Source: a bacterium (GTDB taxonomy: Archaea > Thermoproteota > Nitrososphaeria > Nitrososphaerales > Nitrososphaeraceae). From it: a stretch of DNA of 5,020 bases. Shown piece by piece: positions 1 to 4,731 of this stretch (the first letter of the stretch is position 1; each line of letters opens with the position of its first letter). Position numbers and translations under genes: made by a program. The DNA lies in assembly GCA_014381105.1 (NCBI GenBank), contig JACMIO010000074.1:1-5020 (forward strand), written 5' to 3'. A model generated the notes under the pieces. That model searched no databases. It saw nothing but the letters and a program-made list of their open reading frames with translations, and was not told the origin of the DNA.

Positions 1-2
1 CT

Positions 3-80
3 TTCATTCGAATGATAGTTTCCATATTTGGTATCAATTATGTGTATGGGACAGGAATAAATAAGATACTAGGAACATAA
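3..80 (+). CDS. Possible 3' end of an unidentified gene entering from the left edge
   Basis: Reading plus frame 3 from the left edge gives 25 open codons ending in TAA at 78-80. The residues are hydrophobic and glycine-rich (FIRMIVSIFGINYVYGTG, then INKILGT), as might be seen at the C-terminus of a membrane or enzyme protein. The stop lies 10 bp from the stop of the convergent UPF0201 gene, a tight tail-to-tail spacing like the one at 4724/4732. Against it, 25 open codons can occur by chance and I recognise no family. A minus-strand gene starting at ATG 23-25 and leaving the window is the alternative. No function can be given. Confidence 0.28.
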   Translation, partial: FIRMIVSIFGINYVYGTGINKILGT

Positions 81-84
81 AAAA
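79..84 (-). terminator. T6 tract just after the UPF0201 stop
   Basis: Reading the minus strand, the UPF0201 gene ends in two successive in-frame TAG codons (91-93 and 88-90) followed by ACC and six T residues. Archaeal termination commonly needs only a T-rich tract, so this is a plausible end for the histone-UPF0200-UPF0201 transcript. There is no clear hairpin before it. The call rests on the T tract and position only. Confidence 0.4.
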
Positions 85-90
85 GGTCTA

Positions 91-501
91 CTATTCTTTG
101 CCTAGTAGTAACCACTCTATTATTTTGTCAAGATCATTGCTAGTAACTGTGACTCTTATCGGCCCAAGGGGTGACTCTTCATAGTGTTCGGCAAATGAAA
201 TTACACCTCCATATGCTGCCTGTTTGTTCAAATAGAACCAGGTGACATTGCCTTTTCTATTCCATTCCAAAAGTCTTCTAAGAACTCCCACGGAGGATCT
301 TGATCTCACGCCAACTCGAATATAGTGTAATGACATAAGTCCTTTGCAAGTAGCTTCTACACGTCCATCTGTTACTACAGGAGTGCATCCATTGGCAACA
401 TTTAATAAACACTTTTTTACTTTTTCTGGATCTTCAGATGGATTAAGAATAGTTTCTACCTTTAATTCAACATTCTCATCTTGAAGATCATCTTTCCACA
501 T
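91..501 (-). CDS. UPF0201 family protein (RNA-binding-like fold, COG1931)
   Basis: This is a 136-residue protein of the archaeal UPF0201 family, usual length about 130-150, related in fold to predicted exosome-associated RNA-binding proteins. Family hallmarks seen are NPSEDPEKV (20-28) after the first beta strand, a basic central stretch with RSRSSVGVLRR (67-76), LNKQAAYGGVISF (91-103), and ESPLGPI (109-115) near the end. It has no signal peptide or membrane segment, so it should be cytoplasmic. The exact role is unknown; RNA binding is a family prediction. The ATG start is supported by a GGTGAT ribosome-binding site 8 nt upstream. The gene follows UPF0200 after a 20-bp gap. These two families are often neighbours in archaea, which suggests a shared process, possibly in RNA or nucleotide metabolism. 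Confidence 0.88.
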   Translation of the reverse strand: MWKDDLQDENVELKVETILNPSEDPEKVKKCLLNVANGCTPVVTDGRVEATCKGLMSLHYIRVGVRSRSSVGVLRRLLEWNRKGNVTWFYLNKQAAYGGVISFAEHYEESPLGPIRVTVTSNDLDKIIEWLLLGKE

Positions 502-509
502 CTAATATC

Positions 510-515
510 ATCACC
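510..515 (-). promoter_or_regulatory. Shine-Dalgarno site for the UPF0201 gene
   Basis: On the minus strand GGTGAT lies 8 nt before the ATG at 501-499, within the 20-bp gap after the UPF0200 stop. GGTGAT matches the archaeal anti-Shine-Dalgarno sequence. It fixes the UPF0201 start and fits translation from a downstream position on a polycistronic mRNA. The other genes here lack so good a site, apart from an AAAGGAG before ATG 4467. Confidence 0.7.
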
Positions 516-521
516 CATACA

Positions 522-1106
522 TTATTTGATCTTGTTTTCATCAATCCATTTTTGTACCGTACGAAGACTAAACTCACACAGTTCTGATATTGAAATATCA
601 TTATTTGAAATAGTTTCATCTGCCAAGGCAATGGCATCGCTTATTCCTACCTCCATTTCGACCCTGTCACGCTTGTCAAATCCATTTACATTAGATGGTA
701 CATCAGAGCGTGCCCTTTCCCTAATGTGTGAATATCTTGTAAGAATTGAACCATGAATTGCTAACAATTTGACTTGCCCAACACGTTTCAGAACTTGAAT
801 CTCTGCCATACTTCTAATTCCATCTACTATCACTACGGCAAACTCTTTGTGTTCATTTTTCATAGTTTTAATTTTATTGGCAATCAAATGTGCAATTGCT
901 TCAGGCCCGTTTTTTTCTCTAAGTCTTATCATCAATTTCGCAAGGTTCCCACTGGTGGGTTCCAATCCTTCATTTTGAGAAGCTTCTCTTACTACGTCAC
1001 CCATAATCAAAAGTGGAATACCTTTCTGAGCTAAATAGTTAGCAACTGTAGTCTTTCCAGCTCCCGGCATTCCTGTTAAAGCTACAATTAGAACATCTTC
1101 GGACAT
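522..1106 (-). CDS. UPF0200 family P-loop NTPase (nucleotide-kinase-like, CoaE/adenylate kinase fold)
   Basis: This 194-residue cytosolic P-loop protein opens with a hydrophobic strand and a Walker A loop, GMPGAGKTT (12-20, K18 binding phosphate). MGDVVREA (35-42) resembles the NMP-binding entry of nucleotide kinases, and VVIVDGIRS (91-99) places an acidic Asp95 at the Walker B position. An arginine-rich lid follows (RYSHIRERARSD, 124-135), then FDKRDRVEMEVG (143-154), matching the FxxRDxxE-G signature of UPF0200. The length is typical. Older annotations call it dephospho-CoA kinase-related. The archaeal dephospho-CoA kinase activity described in Thermococcus belongs to another family, so that name is unsafe; the substrate is unknown. 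It lies 34 bp after the histone stop and 20 bp before UPF0201, so co-transcription is likely. No good ribosome-binding site precedes its ATG. Confidence 0.88.
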   Translation of the reverse strand: MSEDVLIVALTGMPGAGKTTVANYLAQKGIPLLIMGDVVREASQNEGLEPTSGNLAKLMIRLREKNGPEAIAHLIANKIKTMKNEHKEFAVVIVDGIRSMAEIQVLKRVGQVKLLAIHGSILTRYSHIRERARSDVPSNVNGFDKRDRVEMEVGISDAIALADETISNNDISISELCEFSLRTVQKWIDENKIK

Positions 1107-1140
1107 GACAAAATCAAGCGATTATAATACTTCTCATTAA

Positions 1141-1371
1141 CTAATGTATTAAGTTTAGCAAATTTTTTTCTGCTAGTTGTATATCTTCTGCTTTGATTGT
1201 CTTTCTTCCGGCATGCGTAGCTAAAGCGACTGCTTGATCTGAAATTTTAGTAGCGATTGTTTCGAGTATCATTCTGAGTTGATCAGCTGCATCTTCACTA
1301 ATTCTCTCTCCTCCAGATTTCTTTATGATTCTGTACATCCCGGCAAGTCCAAGTTCTGGATATTCTGTCAT
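1141..1371 (-). CDS. Archaeal histone, HMf-like, thaumarchaeal type
   Basis: This is a 76-residue single histone-fold protein that should wrap chromosomal DNA as dimers stacking into larger particles. Aligned with HMfB at an offset of +4, the DNA-contact residues are kept: R14 and K17 in helix 1, R23 before loop 1 (GERIS), and R56-K57-T58 in loop 2 (HAGRKTIKAEDI, 53-64). The residues used for dimer-dimer contact are also present (L50, H53, D63), so multimers beyond dimers are possible. There is no long tail, only a short acidic N-terminus and an LLNLIH end. The in-frame codon just before the ATG is TGA, so the start is ATG 1371 or an internal Met. The gene leads a likely operon with UPF0200 and UPF0201. 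It has no strong ribosome-binding site. Confidence 0.95.
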   Translation of the reverse strand: MTEYPELGLAGMYRIIKKSGGERISEDAADQLRMILETIATKISDQAVALATHAGRKTIKAEDIQLAEKNLLNLIH

Positions 1372-1445
1372 TCATCATAAAGTATTTGTAGATTGCATTA
1401 AAGTATTCTGTCAAAAAAATGAGAGTTTAAAATAAATTAAGGCAT

Positions 1446-1455
1446 CTATAAAAAC
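1446..1455 (-). promoter_or_regulatory. Candidate TATA box for the histone cluster
   Basis: On the minus strand GTTTTTATAG is a good match to the archaeal TATA consensus. Initiation about 25 bp downstream would fall near 1424-1426, giving a leader of roughly 53 nt with a T7 tract (1413-1419). A weaker alternative is ACTTTAA near 1399-1405, which would give an almost leaderless mRNA. The choice cannot be made from sequence alone. Confidence 0.4.
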
Positions 1456-1516
1456 ATATTAATAAATCGAATATTGTCCGGGTACTTTTTCTTTCGAACA
1501 CAAACCACTCTGCTTG

Positions 1517-1620
1517 AAAAAAATGTTGTAAATAGTATAACCAAGAGAACCTGAGCCCTCCCAACAAAAGCAATAAACGCGGAGTCCACAGTTACCTAGA
1601 TTTAAATTATTATATATCCC
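1517..1620 (-). other. GC-richer island with upstream TATA-like DNA and a T7 tract; possible small RNA
   Basis: Between the aldehyde dehydrogenase stop and the histone promoter the DNA is mostly very AT-rich. A block at about 1536-1590 stands out; its minus strand contains GGACTCCGCG and GGGAGGGCTCAGG. It is preceded on that strand by TATA-like DNA (ATATATAATAATTTAAAT, 1618-1601) and followed by T7 (1523-1517). A transcript of about 60-70 nt would fit this layout. I found no tRNA cloverleaf, no box C/D pair and no long stem: only a 4-bp CTCC/GGAG pairing. It may equally be the 3' end and terminator of the dehydrogenase mRNA. Confidence 0.25.
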
Positions 1621-1654
1621 CAATTACTGAAGGTCATTCAAGATTCTTAATTTA

Positions 1655-3049
1655 TTATTCTACATGATGCTCATAAACGAGTTTATCATAAAACCTAACT
1701 GACTTGACATTTACAAACTCCAACATGCCATATCTGGATAATTCCCTTCCAAATCCACTATGTTTGATACCTCCAAAAGGAACTCTGGGATCAGAGGCAA
1801 CTATATTGTTTACTGTAACGATACCACACTCCAATTCGCTTGATAATTTCTGTGCCTTGTCCAAATCACGGGTCCAGATGCTGCCGCCAAGTCCAAAATC
1901 AGAATTGTTTGCTGCATGTATTACTTCAGCTTCATCTGCAACTACCATTATTGGGGCTACAGGACCAAAAGTCTCCTCTCTTGATATTCGCATTTTTGAA
2001 TTGACATTTTTTATTACTGTGGGTTTATAGAAAGCACCTGTGCTCCCAATTCTCTGGCCCCCGGTTAGTAACTCTCCACCAAGGCTTACTGCATCTTTTA
2101 CCATTGAATCGATATTGTCCAGACTTTTCATGCTAGATAGTGGTCCTATATCAGTGCTATCTGACAATGGATCTCCGACATTGAGTTTTTCTGCTTTTTG
2201 AACGAAAGATTCTATAAATTCATTCGCAATTTTCTTGGAAACAATGAATCTTTTTGAAGCAACACAGCTTTGACCGCAATTTAGAAATCTACCTTTGATT
2301 GCTCCAGATGCGGCTTTCTCGATATCCGCGTCTTCCAGAACAATGAAAGGATCGCTTCCACCAAGCTCTAAAACACATTTTTTTAGTCGTGATGTTGCAC
2401 GTTGAGCCACTTTGGCGCCGATTTCAATACTTCCCGTAAAAGTAACCCCGTCAATGTTTGAATCAATGAGCATTTCTGCAATCTTTGAATTACCAATAAT
2501 AGTACTAAATACACCATCTTCAGCCCCACTTTTTGAAATGGTTTTTTCAATTTCTATTCCACACTGCATTGTTGCACTGGCAGGTTTCAAAACAATTGTA
2601 TTTCCCGCCATCAATGATGGTGCTGCAAAGCGTAGTGCCTGCCAATATGGAAAATTCCAAGGCATAATACTTCCGATAACGCCCAAAGGTTGAAAGGTGA
2701 TCATTGTCTTATTAGCATCACTGTTAAGTGATTCATTATTGAGAAGGATATCACCATTATATGAGTAAAATTCGACAGCCCAGGCACATTTTTCTATCTC
2801 TGAACGAGATTCTTTGATGGGTTTTCCCATCTCTTCAGATGCGATTCTAGCTAATCGTTCTTTATCTTTTCGCAATTGCTCAGCCAACCGGAGCAATATC
2901 ATTGATCTTTTGCGAACATCGCTTTTCCATTCTCTAAATGCTATTCTTGATTTATCTACAATCTTGGTAACTTGTTCGTTTGTCATATTTTCAAATTCAT
3001 GTATCACCCGATCGTTGGCTGGATTGACTGTTACAACGGTATTATCCAT
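1655..3049 (-). CDS. Succinate-semialdehyde dehydrogenase-like aldehyde dehydrogenase (Sad/GabD group)
   Basis: This predicted cytosolic enzyme oxidises an aldehyde, probably succinic semialdehyde to succinate, with NAD(P)+. The ATG at 3049 gives 464 residues, close to the 455-480 usual for this group. An upstream in-frame TTG at 3073 would add eight residues outside the family's N-terminus and is less likely. In ATG numbering, the oxyanion Asn is N132 (MPWNFPYWQ), cofactor Lys K155 (LKPAS), FTGS 204-207, general base E228 (LELGG), nucleophile Cys262 (GQSC), and cofactor Glu359 (EETFGP). The run KKCVLELGGSDPFIVL closely matches E. coli Sad (YneI). Ser158 after KPA, where NAD-specific enzymes often have Glu, hints at NADP+ use. 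The gene is divergent from a beta-hydroxyacid dehydrogenase and probably monocistronic. Substrate identity is inferred; another short-chain aldehyde is possible. Confidence 0.88.
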   Translation of the reverse strand: MDNTVVTVNPANDRVIHEFENMTNEQVTKIVDKSRIAFREWKSDVRKRSMILLRLAEQLRKDKERLARIASEEMGKPIKESRSEIEKCAWAVEFYSYNGDILLNNESLNSDANKTMITFQPLGVIGSIMPWNFPYWQALRFAAPSLMAGNTIVLKPASATMQCGIEIEKTISKSGAEDGVFSTIIGNSKIAEMLIDSNIDGVTFTGSIEIGAKVAQRATSRLKKCVLELGGSDPFIVLEDADIEKAASGAIKGRFLNCGQSCVASKRFIVSKKIANEFIESFVQKAEKLNVGDPLSDSTDIGPLSSMKSLDNIDSMVKDAVSLGGELLTGGQRIGSTGAFYKPTVIKNVNSKMRISREETFGPVAPIMVVADEAEVIHAANNSDFGLGGSIWTRDLDKAQKLSSELECGIVTVNNIVASDPRVPFGGIKHSGFGRELSRYGMLEFVNVKSVRFYDKLVYEHHVE

Positions 3050-3076
3050 ATATACTAGATAATTAATCAACAAAGC

Positions 3077-3084
3077 AATTAATA
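3077..3084 (-). promoter_or_regulatory. Weak candidate TATA box for the aldehyde dehydrogenase gene
   Basis: On the minus strand TATTAATT is centred about 31 bp before the ATG at 3049, which would give a near-leaderless mRNA. The region is uniformly AT-rich, so several other placements are possible. No Shine-Dalgarno site precedes the ATG, which agrees with leaderless translation. Confidence 0.25.
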
Positions 3085-3181
3085 TTCATATGCACTGCCA
3101 AATTCCTGACGAATGCAAACTCTAATCAATATGCTATGAAGAGAGGTCAAAGTGAGCCTTTTCAATATCTTACGTAAACTC

Positions 3182-3198
3182 ATATTATTTCATAATAT
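3182..3198. repeat. Perfect inverted repeat in the divergent intergenic region
   Basis: ATATTAT and its exact complement ATAATAT flank a 3-nt TTC spacer. The right arm plus two bases, ATAATATCA (3192-3200), recurs at 3262-3270, exactly 70 bp away. The site is about 135-150 bp from each of the two divergent starts. It could bind a dimeric regulator, but short AT-only repeats are also common by chance in DNA of this composition. Confidence 0.3.
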
Positions 3199-3279
3199 CA
3201 ACGTTGACATAGTACATGTTACCAAATATGAGATTAATGAATTTCATACTAATATGGTTGAATAATATCAGTTTTCTAT

Positions 3280-3294
3280 ATCTTCAATGAAGAT
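3280..3294. promoter_or_regulatory. Perfect 7+1+7 palindrome upstream of the beta-hydroxyacid dehydrogenase promoter
   Basis: ATCTTCA-A-TGAAGAT is a perfect palindrome with a single central base. After one mismatch on each side the symmetry continues for two more base pairs (3277-3297). It ends about 20 bp before the candidate TATA box at 3314-3319. That is where a helix-turn-helix regulator of the archaeal Lrp/AsnC or TrmB kind could act, so an operator role is plausible. No regulator gene is in the window. Confidence 0.42.
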
Positions 3295-3313
3295 GTAAAT
3301 ATATTGAAAAATC

Positions 3314-3319
3314 TTAAAT
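3314..3319 (+). promoter_or_regulatory. Candidate TATA box for the beta-hydroxyacid dehydrogenase gene
   Basis: TTAAAT is centred about 26 bp before the A of the ATG at 3343, the spacing expected for an archaeal leaderless transcript. An A-rich stretch at 3307-3311 precedes it at the BRE position. There is no Shine-Dalgarno site before the ATG, in agreement. Confidence 0.45.
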
Positions 3320-3342
3320 TTCGAGTGCTATGAGATTATCTT

Positions 3343-4230
3343 ATGAAAATTGGTGTAATTGGAACTGGACTGATGGGATCTGCAATTGCTCATAGACTGA
3401 TAGAAAGAGGGTTTCAAGTATTTTTGTATAATAGGACCAGGGGAAGGGCCCAGGCACTGGTAAAAATGGGCGCAATTCAAACGGAGTATCCCTTAGAACT
3501 GGGCAGAAAATGCAATTTTGTAATTATGAGTGTGACAGATGGTTATGCAGTGAAAGAAATTTTGTTTGGTGAAAATGGATTGGTTAATAGTAAGAATAGA
3601 AAGTTATTAGTAGTTGACACCAGCACAGTATTGCCAGAAGATTCTATTTACTGTGTCAACCTTATGAAAAAAAAAGGTTACTCAATGATACAGGCTCCTA
3701 TCATGGGAGGACCCGATCCTACAATGAAAGGAGATGTAATATCTATAGTTTCTGGTAATAAGAAATCCATTGAAAAATCTAAAAGAATTCTAACAAGTTA
3801 TAGCAAGAAAATATTTATTTTGGGAAGTAAGGATGGTGCAGCTAACTATATCAAACTTGCACTTAATCTCAATATTGCATTAATAGCGATCTCATTGGCA
3901 GAATCAATAGTATTTGTAAAAAAATCAAAAATTGATCCCGCAATATTTCTTGAAATTCTAAATTCAACCTATTTTAAAACAGGTCTCAGTGAAATAAAAG
4001 GACCGAAAATGATAAAGAATAATTTTGAACCAAAATTCTTTTTGAAAAATATGTTAAAGGACGTACACTTGCTTAATGATTGCGCAAGGCAAAATGGGAT
4101 CACTCTTTCATTTGCCTCACTGGCTGAACAATATTTCCGCATCGCATCTAATAGAGGTTACTCAGAATTAGACTATACCGGAATATTGAAACTTTTTGGA
4201 GAATTTAATAACCTGAAATCGTATCGTTAG
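3343..4230 (+). CDS. NAD(P)-dependent beta-hydroxyacid dehydrogenase (3-hydroxyisobutyrate dehydrogenase / GLYR1-like)
   Basis: This 295-residue cytosolic oxidoreductase has the length usual for the family (about 285-300). The N-terminal Rossmann domain begins at once with GVIGTGLMG (4-12). It is followed by YNRT (29-32), whose Arg-Thr pair is typical of NADP(H)-using members. DTSTVLP (92-98) corresponds to the family's D-x-S-T-x-x-P motif. QAPIMGG (117-123) is the substrate loop, but with Met121 where many members have Ser. The C-terminal helical domain carries the catalytic Lys171 and Asn175 (GAANYIKLALNLN, 165-177) and KDVHLL (239-244), the family's KDxxLA motif. The enzyme reversibly interconverts a 3- or 4-hydroxyacid and its semialdehyde. 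Candidate substrates are succinic, malonic or methylmalonic semialdehyde or glyoxylate, and the sequence does not decide between them. A run of nine A bases encodes K109-K111. Confidence 0.85.
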   Translation: MKIGVIGTGLMGSAIAHRLIERGFQVFLYNRTRGRAQALVKMGAIQTEYPLELGRKCNFVIMSVTDGYAVKEILFGENGLVNSKNRKLLVVDTSTVLPEDSIYCVNLMKKKGYSMIQAPIMGGPDPTMKGDVISIVSGNKKSIEKSKRILTSYSKKIFILGSKDGAANYIKLALNLNIALIAISLAESIVFVKKSKIDPAIFLEILNSTYFKTGLSEIKGPKMIKNNFEPKFFLKNMLKDVHLLNDCARQNGITLSFASLAEQYFRIASNRGYSELDYTGILKLFGEFNNLKSYR

Positions 4231-4238
4231 TCACAAAC

Positions 4239-4264
4239 GTCAAGAAAATATATTAAATATTGAC
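4239..4264 (+). terminator. AT-rich hairpin after the beta-hydroxyacid dehydrogenase stop, possible 3' end
   Basis: Eleven bases after the TAG, AATAT (4247-4251) and ATATT can pair across a short loop, with GTC (4239-4241) and GAC (4262-4264) able to extend the stem across a bulge. No long T tract follows. The stem is weak and a role in termination is uncertain. The rest of 4265-4353 is AT-rich with no open frame or structure I can support. Confidence 0.2.
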
Positions 4265-4353
4265 ATGATTATACAAGGAATTGATAGCAAATATGATGTA
4301 ATGCATGACACAATACAATATTTCTTAATACTTGAAATAAAATGTTCACTTCT

Positions 4354-4365
4354 ATCTCTTGAGAT
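4354..4365. promoter_or_regulatory. Small palindrome just upstream of the aIF1A TATA box
   Basis: ATCTC and GAGAT flank a TT centre. The site ends 11 bp before the candidate TATA box at 4377, close to the BRE position. It resembles in placement the longer palindrome in front of the beta-hydroxyacid dehydrogenase promoter, but the arms are short and chance is possible. Confidence 0.22.
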
Positions 4366-4376
4366 GAATCATTAGG

Positions 4377-4384
4377 TTTTTATT
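4377..4384 (+). promoter_or_regulatory. Candidate TATA box for the aIF1A gene
   Basis: TTTTTATT is centred 24-25 bp before the ATG at 4405, the distance expected between an archaeal TATA box and its transcription start. It therefore predicts a transcript starting at or next to that ATG, 62 bases before the first in-frame ATG of aIF1A. A second AT-rich element, TTTTAAAT (4399-4406), would instead start transcription near 4429. Confidence 0.45.
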
Positions 4385-4404
4385 CTGCTTAGAAGGAATT
4401 TTAA

Positions 4405-4466
4405 ATGAGGTTTTTAAATTAGGTAAAAGAAAGGTACTAAGTGAATCTGATCTAAAGGAGTTAGTA
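4405..4466 (+). other. Coding-like N-terminal tail of aIF1A lacking an in-frame start
   Basis: The aIF1A frame stays open upstream from ATG 4467 to the TGA at 4365-4367. Its last part reads KLGKRKVLSESDLKELV and runs straight into MPQQGELLGR. A short basic tail before the LPxxGExLG segment is normal for archaeal aIF1A, so this looks like real protein. No ATG, GTG or TTG lies in that frame. The ATG at 4405 sits exactly where a leaderless transcript should begin but is one base out of frame. It reads MRFLN and stops at TAG 4420-4422. One extra T in the T5 run (4411-4415) would join it to the tail. An assembly error, a recent indel, frameshifting or a non-standard start are all open. Confidence 0.55.
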
Positions 4467-4724
4467 ATGCCTCAACAGGGCGAACTTCTCGGGCGTGTCA
4501 TAAAATTAGTTGGTGGAGATAACATCATTGTGAAATGTACGGATGGTAAAGTCAGAACATGTAGAATCAGAGGAAAGATAAAGAGGCGTATGTGGATAAG
4601 AGAACATGATGTTGTACTTATCGCACCATGGGATTTTCAAACTGAAAAAGCTGACATTGTGTGGAGATATATTTCTGCTCATGCTGAAAAGCTCCAAAAG
4701 GACGGGGCCCTAGAGGGAATTTAG
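4467..4724 (+). CDS. Translation initiation factor aIF1A (S1/OB-fold)
   Basis: aIF1A binds the A site of the small ribosomal subunit and helps scanning or placement of initiator tRNA together with aIF1 and aIF2. From ATG 4467 the product is 85 residues, shorter than the usual 95-110. It covers the whole OB fold: GELLGRVIKLVGGDNIIVKC (5-24), DGKVRTCRIRGKIKRRMWIR (26-45), then DVVLIAPWDFQ (48-58) and KADIVWRY (61-68), the last two being family signatures. A ribosome-binding-like AAAGGAG lies 6 nt before this ATG, so a tail-less protein could be made. However, upstream in-frame codons resemble the missing basic tail (see 4405-4466), so the true start is probably earlier. The gene has its own promoter and ends 7 bp from the convergent cbiD stop. 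Confidence 0.9.
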   Translation: MPQQGELLGRVIKLVGGDNIIVKCTDGKVRTCRIRGKIKRRMWIREHDVVLIAPWDFQTEKADIVWRYISAHAEKLQKDGALEGI

Positions 4725-4731
4725 AGTAAGT

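Noticed and set aside
4..15. 12-bp palindrome TCATTCGAATGA at the left edge
   Set aside because: It is isolated, at the window end, inside a possible reading frame, and has no promoter context.
481..756. 91-codon plus-strand open frame
   Set aside because: It lies antisense to the UPF0200 gene, whose motifs are clear; the translation is serine- and leucine-rich with no family pattern.
774..1034. 86-codon plus-strand open frame rich in Phe, Asn, Ser and His
   Set aside because: It is antisense to the UPF0200 gene; composition is that of a reverse-strand shadow.
1486..1505. GTTCGAA on the minus strand, like a tRNA T-loop
   Set aside because: The flanking five bases on each side do not pair as a T stem, and no acceptor or anticodon arm can be placed around it.
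1704..2030. 108-codon plus-strand open frame, and similar frames at 2412-2693 and 2814-3062
   Set aside because: All are antisense to the aldehyde dehydrogenase, which has every catalytic motif; none resembles a protein family.
3050..3073. TTG start at 3073 giving eight extra residues on the aldehyde dehydrogenase
   Set aside because: The ATG at 3049 gives the normal family N-terminus; the extra residues come from AT-rich promoter-like DNA and have no ribosome-binding site.
4319..4339. TATTTC and GAAATA inverted repeat between the dehydrogenase and aIF1A
   Set aside because: It has only six AT-rich pairs over a 9-nt loop with no T tract; expected by chance at this composition.
4506..4697. 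63-codon minus-strand open frame
   Set aside because: It is wholly antisense to the aIF1A OB-fold core and has no recognisable motif.
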